DNA of 64,000 bases. It comes from Planctomycetota bacterium. Lineage in GTDB: Bacteria > Planctomycetota > OFTM77. The notes beneath the pieces were generated by a model. That model did no database searches and had not been told where the DNA came from. It worked only from the letters and a program-made list of their open reading frames with translations. Shown piece by piece: positions 9,099 to 16,712 of this stretch. Position numbers and translations under genes: made by a program. Location: NCBI GenBank assembly GCA_029260795.1, contig JAJDCO010000097.1, forward strand, positions 43,530-107,529. Reading direction: 5' to 3'. Position 1 is the stretch's first letter. Every line of letters starts with the position of its first letter.

Positions 9099-9426
9099 GA
9101 AGCCGCCATCGAGTTCGGAGTCTTCGTGTTCCAGGTGCTCGACGGTTCTCAGCTCGAGACGGACTGGACGCTGACCTTCGGCCGGCAGATCTCGTTCTGA
9201 GGCTCCCGTTTTCGAGCAGCGGGCCTGCGCCGATGGATCGGGTCCGCTGCTCCCCTGGGCGGCGTCAGAAACGGTGGCGAGTTACCGGGCCCTCTACTAC
9301 AATCCTCGGTTCCTCTCAACCGAAACATCGCGTCGCCGGGAGGCGGGCGGAGCCGGCATGTCGCCGAACTCTGTGCCGCCGGTTCGATCAAGCCACGGTG
9401 ACATCGTCGAAGGATGGAGTAGCCCA
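9099..9426. other. Intergenic region upstream of sodB
   Basis: A 328-base stretch without a gene I can support. A TTG-initiated frame runs through it into sodB in another frame but has no family resemblance and no ribosome-binding site. CTACTACAATCC near 9293-9304 contains a TACAAT resembling a -10 box, about 125 bases before the sodB ATG; no good -35 is seen at 16-18 bases upstream, so I do not call a promoter. GGATGGAG just before the sodB ATG is a plausible Shine-Dalgarno. Confidence 0.5.
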
Positions 9427-10005
9427 ATGCCTTTCGCCCTTCCCGAGCTGCCGTACTCCAAGGACGCGCTTGCGCCCCACATCTCAAACGAGACGCTCGA
9501 GTTCCACTACGGCAAGCATCACAACGCCTACGTCACGAACCTCAACAACCTCACCCAGGGTAAGGACCTCGAGAAGAAGAGCCTCGAGGATCTGATCAAG
9601 ACCCAAGAAGGTGGCATCTTCAACAACGCCGCTCAGGTGTGGAATCACACCTTCTACTGGAACAGCATGAGCCCGGACGGCGGCGGATCGCCGAGCGGCA
9701 AGATCGGGGACGCGATCAATGCCTCCTTCGGCAGCTTCGATGCTTTCCGCGAGCAGTTCAGCAAGGCGGCTGCCGGACAGTTCGGCTCGGGCTGGGCCTG
9801 GCTGGTCAAGAGCGCCGATGGCAAGGTCGCCATCGAGACCACCAGCAACGCCGGCAACCCGCTCCGAGACGGCAAGTCGCCGATCTTGACCTGTGATGTC
9901 TGGGAGCACGCCTACTACATCGATTACCGCAACGCCCGCCCGAAGTACCTCGAGGCCTGGTGGAACCTCGTCAACTGGGAGTTCGCCGAGAAGAACCTCG
10001 GCTGA
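9427..10005 (+). CDS. sodB: Iron superoxide dismutase
   Basis: 192 residues, almost collinear with Escherichia coli SodB. Predicted metal ligands are H27 (HYGKHH), H74 (VWNHTFYW), D157 and H161 (DVWEHAYYIDYRN). AAQVWNHTFYW, FGSGWAWLV and the WWNLVNWEF region mark the Fe-type rather than Mn-type enzyme. It converts superoxide to H2O2 and O2 in the cytoplasm as a dimer. No signal peptide. The ATG at 9427 begins the conserved MPFALPELPY; a longer in-frame start at 9274 would add a non-conserved tail. It stands alone: a strong hairpin follows 26 bases after the stop. Confidence 0.97.
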   Translation: MPFALPELPYSKDALAPHISNETLEFHYGKHHNAYVTNLNNLTQGKDLEKKSLEDLIKTQEGGIFNNAAQVWNHTFYWNSMSPDGGGSPSGKIGDAINASFGSFDAFREQFSKAAAGQFGSGWAWLVKSADGKVAIETTSNAGNPLRDGKSPILTCDVWEHAYYIDYRNARPKYLEAWWNLVNWEFAEKNLG

Positions 10006-10031
10006 CCTCCGACGAGTCTCGACTCTCACCG

Positions 10032-10061
10032 AACGGCTCGAGCGCCCGCGCTCGGGCCGTT
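10032..10061 (+). terminator. Hairpin terminator after sodB
   Basis: AACGGC-T-CGAGCG, loop CCCG, CGCTCG-G-GCCGTT: a 13-base-pair stem with one T-G wobble, starting 26 bases after the sodB stop. Only a short TTTCGCATT follows, so it is an intrinsic terminator with a weak U-tract, or a 3'-end stabilising hairpin. Confidence 0.65.
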
Positions 10062-10433
10062 TCGCATTGGAGAGGGACGGCGAGGGGCTCCGGCCGCGGG
10101 CTTCGTCATCCCAGCGTTGCAAGACGAAGTGTGCTTTCAGACCGTCCCTTCGAAGGCCCGAGTTCATTCGGGTGTGATGTCGCGCGCCTCGAATCGGTTC
10201 ACCTGGACGGCGACCCGGCTTCAATGCAGCAACCAACAGAGACGCGAACGGAGTCCGTCACCTCGCCCCGTCTCTGTCGTCGCGCAACGTCGGGCCCGGG
10301 ATGCGTTCGGACGACCAAACTGAGAGAGCGGTCACGTCCCATCCCGCTCCAGCGGGGCTTCTCGACGGACCGCGCCTCACGGGTCCTGGCGTCTGCCGCA
10401 CCTTGCCTCGCCGATCTCCTGGACAGCGAGGCC
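10062..10433. repeat. Intergenic region with degenerate REP-like hairpins
   Basis: No gene is supported between sodB and the convergent lipoprotein gene. At 10157-10178 the sequence GGCCCGAGTTCATTCGGGTG has the same shape as the repeat hairpin near the RAYT gene (CCCGACTTCAGTCGGGTG). At 10241-10262 GACGCGAACGGAGTCCGTC resembles the GACACGAACGGAGTTCGTC unit found twice at 57.8-58.2 kb. I read this gap as holding decayed copies of two dispersed repeat families; the match is by eye. Confidence 0.45.
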
Positions 10434-11114
10434 TCAGTCTGCCGCGCGCTCTTTCAGCCACTCGCGCAGGCGTCGCGCGTCTTCGTGCAGGCCTTCTGCG
10501 ATATCGCTTCGGGAGGCGTTGACGAAGAAGAGGCCACTGTCGATGAAGACGCGCTCGCCGAGCAGCGCCCGCTCGGGGTCTTCGGGGTGCGCCAGCACCT
10601 GGTAGTCCCCGAAGAAGGCGGCCAGCCCGAAGGTGGTCTCGCGCTGCCGATAGCGGATCACGGTGCGGTCCTTCAGCTCGACCGTCTCGAAGACCAAGAC
10701 GCATTCGGGCTCGACGCCGAGCTTGCCCTCGAAGAACCAGCGGGCGACGATCTGCTGCTCGCTCCGCTCGACGATCTCGAAGCGCTTCGCCCACGAACGA
10801 TGCTCCGCCGCGTTCTCGAAATCGAGGAGTGCGTCCACGACCTCCTCCACTGATCCGTCGAGCGTGAACCAGAGTGCGCCACCCGTGACCCCTTCGTACT
10901 CCAGCTCGATCACCTCGAGCTCGTCGGCTTCCCGATCGGCTTGGCTGGCGGCCGGTGGCTCGTAGAAACCTGCTTCTCGGAGGTCCTTCTCGAGGTCGCC
11001 GGGTGGCTCGATGTCGAGCATGCTGGCGCAACCTGGGGCACCAAGGAGCAGGCCGATGATCACGGCGAGGTGCCTTCGGGCTCGGCTCAGATTGCCAGGG
11101 CGAAGGATCTTCAT
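10434..11114 (-). CDS. Exported SRPBCC/START-like lipid-binding lipoprotein candidate
   Basis: 226 residues. The N-terminus is basic then hydrophobic (VIIGLLLGAPGC at 19-29), a lipoprotein-type signal with an imperfect lipobox around C29. From about residue 70 the sequence reads like an SRPBCC (START/Bet v1) fold: GALWFTLDGSVEEVVDALLDFENAAEHRSWAKRFEIVERSE is the usual strand-helix pattern opening with a 'membrane-facing' helix, then VARWFFEGKLG, VIRYRQRETTFGLAAFFGDYQV, and a C-terminal amphipathic helix. It begins 13 bases after the hpnH stop, so it belongs to the hopanoid transcript. A role in hopanoid binding or transfer is my inference; there is no biochemical precedent I can cite for this protein. 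Confidence 0.68.
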   Translation of the reverse strand: MKILRPGNLSRARRHLAVIIGLLLGAPGCASMLDIEPPGDLEKDLREAGFYEPPAASQADREADELEVIELEYEGVTGGALWFTLDGSVEEVVDALLDFENAAEHRSWAKRFEIVERSEQQIVARWFFEGKLGVEPECVLVFETVELKDRTVIRYRQRETTFGLAAFFGDYQVLAHPEDPERALLGERVFIDSGLFFVNASRSDIAEGLHEDARRLREWLKERAAD

Positions 11115-11127
11115 TGCTCGACCTGGC

Positions 11128-12204
11128 TCAGCGCGTGGGGGCCGGAACCCGCGATTCCTTGGGCTCGGCGAGGTCCGGTGCGAAGGCGCCCTCAGTCTTG
11201 GGGCCCCTCAGCGCGACGCGCAATGCCTTGAGCGGATGCGAGAAGGTGTCGTTGACCGCCGTCGGCTCGAAGCCACAGTGGACTTGGCAATGGTTGCACC
11301 GCTCGTTGCGCCCCAGGCCGTACCGCTCCCACGGCGTCTCGTCCATCAGCTCCTGGAATGACTGCGCGTAGCCCTCGTCGACCAGGAGATAGCAAGGCTT
11401 CTGCCAGCCGAAGACGTTGCGGGTCGGATTGCCCCAGGGCGTGCACTGATAGGTCTGGTTGCCGGCCAGGAAGTCGAGGAAGAGGCTCGACTGATTGAAC
11501 CTCCAGGAGCGCCCCTTGCCGAGCGAGAACACGTTTCGGAACAGCTGCTTGCTCGCCTGGCGCTCCAGGAAGATCTCCTGCTCGGGCGCGTGCGAGTAGT
11601 TGAAGCCCGGCGACACCGTGACGCCCTCGACTCCGAGCTCCGTCGCTCGATCCATGAACTCCGCCACTCGCTCCGGAATCGCGTCATTGAACAGCGTGCA
11701 GTTGATCGTGACACGAAAGCCACGTCCCCGAGCTGCTTGGATCGCGCGCACCGCGACGTCGTACACACCATCACGACAGACCGAGCGGTCGTGCTCCTCG
11801 CGATTGCCATCCAGGTGAATCGAGAAGGTGAGATACGGCGACGGCCGAAAGCGATCCAGCCGCTTCTCGAGGAGGATGGCATTCGTGCACAGGTAGACGA
11901 ACTTCTTGCGTGCCGAGATCCCCTCGACGATCGAGACGATCTCGGGATGCAGCAGTGGCTCGCCGCCGGGAATCGAGACGATGGGCGCTCCGCACTCGTC
12001 GACGGCTCTCAAGCACTCCTCGAGGCTGAGCCGGCGCTTGAGAATCTCCTCGGGGTAGTCGATCTTGCCGCAGCCGGCACAGGCGAGGTTGCACTGGAAT
12101 AGCGGCTCGAGCATCAGGACCAGCGGGTAGCGCTTCTCCCTCCGGAGCTTCTTGCCGAGGAGATACTTCGCGATCCGGTATTGCTGAATCAGGGGAACGG
12201 ACAT
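11128..12204 (-). CDS. hpnH: Adenosyl-hopene synthase, radical SAM (HpnH)
   Basis: 358 residues. The radical-SAM cluster is C38-x3-C42-x2-C45 in FQCNLACAGCGKIDYP, identical in setting to known HpnH proteins (YPLVLMLEPLF just before it). SIPGGEPLLHPEI is the GGE SAM-binding motif. The C-terminal part carries further cysteines (ERCNHCQVHCGFEP), the DUF3463 region. HpnH joins the 5'-deoxyadenosyl group to diploptene, the first step of extended hopanoids. Start: the conserved MSVPLIQQ at 12204; an upstream in-frame ATG at 12294 would add a non-conserved 30 residues. A 137-base gap separates it from hpnA, so it may also have its own promoter. Confidence 0.95.
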   Translation of the reverse strand: MSVPLIQQYRIAKYLLGKKLRREKRYPLVLMLEPLFQCNLACAGCGKIDYPEEILKRRLSLEECLRAVDECGAPIVSIPGGEPLLHPEIVSIVEGISARKKFVYLCTNAILLEKRLDRFRPSPYLTFSIHLDGNREEHDRSVCRDGVYDVAVRAIQAARGRGFRVTINCTLFNDAIPERVAEFMDRATELGVEGVTVSPGFNYSHAPEQEIFLERQASKQLFRNVFSLGKGRSWRFNQSSLFLDFLAGNQTYQCTPWGNPTRNVFGWQKPCYLLVDEGYAQSFQELMDETPWERYGLGRNERCNHCQVHCGFEPTAVNDTFSHPLKALRVALRGPKTEGAFAPDLAEPKESRVPAPTR

Positions 12205-12341
12205 CGTGGCTCGTCGCTTGGCAAAGGAAGGCTCGCGAGCGTTCGAGTCCCGGCCCGAATACGGAAGCCGGTTGCAGAGACTCGCCGGCACCAATCATCG
12301 CCTGTGGTGGAATCGCGCGCACGGTCCATTCGAAGAATTCG

Positions 12342-13358
12342 TCATCGGTTGCTCGGCCGGTCCCGGGAGCTCAAGTAACCCCGGCTCTCGAACCACGCGA
12401 TGGCGTCGCGGAGCGCCTCGACCGATGGGCGAGGCGAGTAGCCGAGCTCGCGTTCGGCTTTGGCATGGCTGAAGAACATGCGCTTGCGAGCCATGCGGAC
12501 ACCGTCGACGGTGACCCGTGGCTCCGGTCCGCGCGTCAGACGGGCCCAGGCCTGGGATGCCCAAGCCACGGGGAGAATGAGCCCGTGCGGCAGCCGGAGC
12601 GACGGAGCCTTGCCTCCCGTCAGGTTGGCGACCTCCACCAGAATCTCGCGAAGCGTGAGATTCTCGCCGCCGAGGACGTAGCGATCTCCGAGCCTGCCGC
12701 GCTCGAGCGCTTGCAGATGTCCCTCGGCCACGTCGTCGACATGAACGACGTTGAGGCCCGTGTCCACGTACGCCGGCATGTTGCCACTCGCCGCATCGAC
12801 GATCATCCGGCCGGTCGGCGTGGGCTTGATGTCGCGAGGTCCGATCGGTGCCGTCGGATTGACGATCACCGCCGGAAGGCTCGCCTCGCGCACCAGGCGG
12901 CGCACCTCTTCCTCGGCCAGGAACTTCGAACGCTTGTAGTGTCCGATCATGCTGGCGAGGCTCGAAGGTGTCTCCTCGTCCGACGGCCGTGAGCCGTCGA
13001 GGAGCCCCAGAGTCGCCACGCTACTCGTGTACACGATGCGCTGCACGCCGCCAGCCAGGGCAGCTTCCATGAGGTGGCGTGTCCCGGACACATTCGTCTC
13101 GTAGAGCTCACGAGAGTCTCGGGTCCAGAGTCGGTAGTCGGCCGCGGCATGAAAGAGCACTCGGCAGCCGGCCAGTGCCAGAGCCAGTGAGCTTGGATCG
13201 CGGAGATCGCCCAACCGCTCCTCGACCTCGAGGCCTTCGAGGTTTCCACGCGGGCTGTCGGTGCGCACGAGCACTCGCACGCGCTCGCCTCGCCCGAGCA
13301 GCTTGCGCACGAGGGCAGAACCGACGAAGCCGGAAGCACCGGTCACCAGGGTCGTCAT
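12342..13358 (-). CDS. hpnA: Hopanoid-associated NAD-dependent sugar epimerase (HpnA)
   Basis: 338 residues, extended SDR fold. The Rossmann motif TGASGFVGS lies at residues 6-14, HAAADYRLW at 70-78 (the HpnA-typical version of the SDR 'HxAA' segment), YTSSVATLG at 110-118, and catalytic Y141-x-x-x-K145 in GHYKRSK. NPTAPIGPRDIKPTPTG is a further HpnA hallmark. Families of this type sit in hopanoid clusters and are thought to act on the sugar-derived side chain, but the reaction is not established. Its ATG overlaps the stop of hpnN (ATGA). Next downstream is hpnH after 137 bases. Confidence 0.93.
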   Translation of the reverse strand: MTTLVTGASGFVGSALVRKLLGRGERVRVLVRTDSPRGNLEGLEVEERLGDLRDPSSLALALAGCRVLFHAAADYRLWTRDSRELYETNVSGTRHLMEAALAGGVQRIVYTSSVATLGLLDGSRPSDEETPSSLASMIGHYKRSKFLAEEEVRRLVREASLPAVIVNPTAPIGPRDIKPTPTGRMIVDAASGNMPAYVDTGLNVVHVDDVAEGHLQALERGRLGDRYVLGGENLTLREILVEVANLTGGKAPSLRLPHGLILPVAWASQAWARLTRGPEPRVTVDGVRMARKRMFFSHAKAERELGYSPRPSVEALRDAIAWFESRGYLSSRDRPSNR

Positions 13359-15970
13359 GGATTCGGCGCTCCGGCTGGTTTCGTGCCCGAAAGCGGCAGC
13401 ACCGGAAGCACGACCATCGTCGACAGGAGCACGCTGCCGATTCCGATGGCGAGCAACAAGCCGAGGCTCGCGGTTCCGACATGAGGAGAGAGCGCCAGAC
13501 TTCCGAATCCTCCGATCGTCGTCAACGAGCTGAAGAGCACCGCCCGCGACGTACTCGTTCGGAGCAAGGAGCGATCACCCGAGAGCCCGAGGCGATGCCG
13601 ATGCACCATGTGAATGCCGTTGTCGATACCAAGGCCGAGCAGCAAGGGCAGCGCAATCACGTTGGCGAAGTTGAAACGTAGCCCGATCAGGACCGCCAGG
13701 GCGCCGGTGAGAATGCCACCGAGCACCAGCGGCGTCAGCACCGCGAGCACGTCGAGCGGGCGACGAAAGATCAGGATCAGCACGATCAGGTTTGCGGCGA
13801 AGGCGAACAGGAACGCGCGTTGAAAAGCATCGACGGCGAGCCGGCCGGCGTCCCGTGAGATCACCGGAGCGCCGGTCGCGCTCGGGTCGACCGATTGCAC
13901 CGCCCTCACGAACGCATCGAGTGACGCCGGATCGTCCAGCGAGCTCGAGGGAATCACGTCGAGTCGGAAGGTTCCGCGAGCGGATCGCCATCGATTCCGA
14001 ATCCCCGCCGGGATGTCGGCCGGACCCACCTCGCGCTGCCCGGTCAATCGCGCGAGCTCCTCGAAGAGCGTCGGGAGGCCCCCGAGGAGGCTCGCCTGCA
14101 AGCGGCGCATCCGCCGCGAATCGTCCTCTGGCGCTGCCGGCTCCCGGAACCGCTCCTGGGCACGTCGAAGCCGAGCGGCGGCGGGCGCCAGGTCCCCTTC
14201 CAGTGGCAGAGCTCCTTCGAGCCGAGCCAGGGACTCGAGGACTCGCGTCGGGCTCTCGATCTGGACGGCTTCCGGTTTCATTGCGGGAAGCAGGGCGAGG
14301 CTCGAGAGCCGGGCGATCTTCTCGGACTGGTCGGTCGGGACGAGGTCCTCGATCGTCAGGACGCTCGCCACCTCGGGCAGAGCTTCGAGGCTTCGGACCT
14401 TCGCTTCGAGCTCAGCCGGCGACTCGGCGAGAAGGTGAGCACGGAGCGGCGTCGTCTCGGGATCTTCCGCCAAGGCATCGAAGGTCGAAACCGACTCGCT
14501 CCGCGGGTCGCGCAGTCGGTGGGGGTCGGGATCGAAGGTGGCCTGAAAGCAGATCACCGTCCCGGCGACAGCGAAGAGGGCCGAGAGCCAACGCACGAGT
14601 CGTCGGTGACGGAGCACCGGTCCCGCGAGGATCTCCTCCCAGGGACGGCGGCCTTCTCTCGGAGGGCGCTCACCGCCTCCGAACAAGAGGATCAGCGCCG
14701 GGAGAAGGGTGACGTTGATGAGGAGGCTGATGAAGATGCCCCCACTGGCGATGAGCCCGAGCTCGGCCACGGCGTCGAAGGACGTCGGCACGAACGCGAG
14801 GAAGCCGAAGGCCGTCGTCAAGGCGGCCAAGAGCAACGAGATCCCGATCTCTCGAATCGTGCGGAGGAGTCGGTCGAGGCGATCACGGCCGTCCTTGGCG
14901 AGCTCACGGTATCGCGCGCAGAAGTGGATCGAGCCGTCGACTCCCAGGCTGATGTAGAGGACCGCGAACGCAATCGAGATGAGGTTGAGCCGCCCGACGG
15001 TCAGGGCGGCAAACGCCGCTGTCCAGGACAGCCCGATGATCAGCGCGACCAACGATATCGTCACCAGTCGCCACGACCCGAGGGCGAGACGAAGCAAGAT
15101 CGCGACCAGCAAGAACGACAGCACTGCCGAACGTTCGACGCCGGTCTCCGAGCTCACCAGCTCTTCATGGAGCAGCGCCACCTCACCCGTCACCCGCACT
15201 CGCACGCCGTTCGACGCGTCGAGCTCATCGATCCAGGAACGGACGCGATTCATCGCGCGCTCGGCGGGAAGGAGCGCGTCATAGTCGAGGCGCGGTTGGC
15301 AGGTGATCACGCGTCGCGAGCTTCGAGGGGCGAGGTCGCCCGATAGGAGCACTCCTCGCCAATCGATCGGGGCGTCTTCACCGTCGGTGGCCCTCGAGAT
15401 CGCGGTCGCGAGAGGATCGATCAGCGAGCTGAGGCCGGCCGCGACTCGCGGGTCCGGCGACAGCGAAGAGAGCCGGACCGCGCTCTCGAGAAACGTCACC
15501 AAGCCCGGCACCGTCGGATGACTCGACAAGGTCTCAATCAGCGGACGAGCGCGTTCGATCTGTTCGACCAGCGACGACACGGTGGGGAGGGGCAGGAAAA
15601 GAACGCCTCGATCCACGAAGTACGCTTCACCCCGGGGATCGTCGATCGAGGAGAAGAGCTCGTCGTGCTCGAGGTTTCCTCGGAGCTGGTCGGCCGTCGC
15701 GTTCACCTCGGCCGGGCTCGAGCCCTCGATGACGAGCAGCAGCGTCTGCTCGAGCTGAGGGAAGGCCCGGCGGAACGCCGCGTGATGCTCTCGGAACGGC
15801 ATGTCGCGCGCGAACATCTCTGCGGTGTCGGTATCGATCTCGAGATTCAGGGCCGCGTAGAAGGACGACCAGATCGTCAGTGCGATCGCGAGCACGGAGA
15901 CGAGGCCCGCCCGAATCTTCGGGCTCCGCAGGACGGAACGCTTCCCACTCGCCTCGCTCACCTCGGCCAC
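13355..15970 (-). CDS. hpnN: Hopanoid transporter, RND/MMPL family (HpnN)
   Basis: 871 residues in the two-fold MMPL/RND layout. TM1 (VSVLAIALTIWSSFYAALN) is near residues 18-38 and is followed by a large periplasmic loop. A five-helix bundle spans roughly 275-430, including GLSWTAAFAALTVGRLNLISIAFAVLYISLGVDGSIHFCARYRE. TM7, a second loop and a second bundle ending near the C-terminus follow; it repeats the motif LLLGLGIDNGIHMVHRHR. In Rhodopseudomonas HpnN moves hopanoids from inner to outer membrane. GTG start at 15970 with GAGG seven bases upstream, seven bases after the hpnG stop. The hpnA start overlaps its end. Confidence 0.93.
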   Translation of the reverse strand: MAEVSEASGKRSVLRSPKIRAGLVSVLAIALTIWSSFYAALNLEIDTDTAEMFARDMPFREHHAAFRRAFPQLEQTLLLVIEGSSPAEVNATADQLRGNLEHDELFSSIDDPRGEAYFVDRGVLFLPLPTVSSLVEQIERARPLIETLSSHPTVPGLVTFLESAVRLSSLSPDPRVAAGLSSLIDPLATAISRATDGEDAPIDWRGVLLSGDLAPRSSRRVITCQPRLDYDALLPAERAMNRVRSWIDELDASNGVRVRVTGEVALLHEELVSSETGVERSAVLSFLLVAILLRLALGSWRLVTISLVALIIGLSWTAAFAALTVGRLNLISIAFAVLYISLGVDGSIHFCARYRELAKDGRDRLDRLLRTIREIGISLLLAALTTAFGFLAFVPTSFDAVAELGLIASGGIFISLLINVTLLPALILLFGGGERPPREGRRPWEEILAGPVLRHRRLVRWLSALFAVAGTVICFQATFDPDPHRLRDPRSESVSTFDALAEDPETTPLRAHLLAESPAELEAKVRSLEALPEVASVLTIEDLVPTDQSEKIARLSSLALLPAMKPEAVQIESPTRVLESLARLEGALPLEGDLAPAAARLRRAQERFREPAAPEDDSRRMRRLQASLLGGLPTLFEELARLTGQREVGPADIPAGIRNRWRSARGTFRLDVIPSSSLDDPASLDAFVRAVQSVDPSATGAPVISRDAGRLAVDAFQRAFLFAFAANLIVLILIFRRPLDVLAVLTPLVLGGILTGALAVLIGLRFNFANVIALPLLLGLGIDNGIHMVHRHRLGLSGDRSLLRTSTSRAVLFSSLTTIGGFGSLALSPHVGTASLGLLLAIGIGSVLLSTMVVLPVLPLSGTKPAGAPNP

Positions 15971-15977
15971 CGGACCC

Positions 15978-16712
15978 TCATGACTCGCCCTTCCGCGAGA
16001 GTGTGGACCGAGGGGGACCCTGAAGGCGGGGCCCGGCTCGGTGAACGATCCTGGCCAAGGTCACTTGCGCCTTGCGGAACCCCAGCAGCAGGCGAATCGA
16101 GTGGCCCACCTCCTGAGGCCGGCGGAGCAGGGCCTTCATGGCGGCACCGAGACGAATCCGTCCCTGGCTGTCGACCGCCACCCGGACCAGCTCGGGCAAG
16201 GGAACGTCGGCCGCATCCGAGATGGCGCGAATGCAGACGCACGGTAGCCGACACTCCTGTGCGATCGCCGCGACCGCCGCGCTCTCCATGTCGACCGCGG
16301 CCGCACCCGTCTGCGCGAAGGCGCGCCGCTTGGCCTCGACCGTCGTGAGAACCTCTCTCGCCTCGGCGAGCGGTGCCATGCAGATCGGTGTTCGATCGTC
16401 GCGACAGGTGGAGAGCCGGTCTCGCCAGTCACGATCCAGCGGGAGATCCCCGTCGACGGTGACGACTGATGCGGGAAGTAGAAGTGTGCCTGCAGACACG
16501 GTCGGGTCGAGGGCTCCGGCGGTTCCGAAGCTGACGAGTGCGGACGCGCCTCGCGAGACGAGAGCGTGCGCGGCCTCCGTCGCCGCTCGGGCTCCGACAC
16601 CGGACACGCAGATCAACCGCTCCGAGTGTTGGACGATCTCACCTCGCCCGCGAGGAGCTTTGCGACCGAAGCTCTTCGCCTCGAGGGCGAGGGCGACGAC
16701 GACGCCGATCAC
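15978..16712 (-). CDS. hpnG: Hopanoid-associated phosphorylase (HpnG)
   Basis: 244 residues of the nucleoside phosphorylase (PNP/MTAN) fold: VVALALEAKSFGR at the start, VSGVGARAATEAAHALV, SFGTAGALDP, and AVDMESAAVAAIAQECRLPCVCIRAISDAAD with the family's DMES ribose-binding and D general-acid motifs. HpnG releases adenine from adenosylhopane to give (phospho)ribosylhopane. Start: GTG at 16712 overlaps the stop of shc (GTGA), and the first β-strand starts at once. A longer frame to 16817 lies wholly within shc and is not conserved. Tightly coupled to shc and hpnN. Confidence 0.92.
   Translation of the reverse strand: MIGVVVALALEAKSFGRKAPRGRGEIVQHSERLICVSGVGARAATEAAHALVSRGASALVSFGTAGALDPTVSAGTLLLPASVVTVDGDLPLDRDWRDRLSTCRDDRTPICMAPLAEAREVLTTVEAKRRAFAQTGAAAVDMESAAVAAIAQECRLPCVCIRAISDAADVPLPELVRVAVDSQGRIRLGAAMKALLRRPQEVGHSIRLLLGFRKAQVTLARIVHRAGPRLQGPPRSTLSRKGES

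Noticed and set aside
9095..9595. A 166-codon frame between the ECF and sodB genes
   Set aside because: TTG start without a Shine-Dalgarno, no family resemblance, and it overlaps the sodB coding sequence in another frame.
12240..12262. tRNA-like GTTCGAGTCCCGGC
   Set aside because: The flanking bases do not form a T-stem and no other tRNA arms fit.
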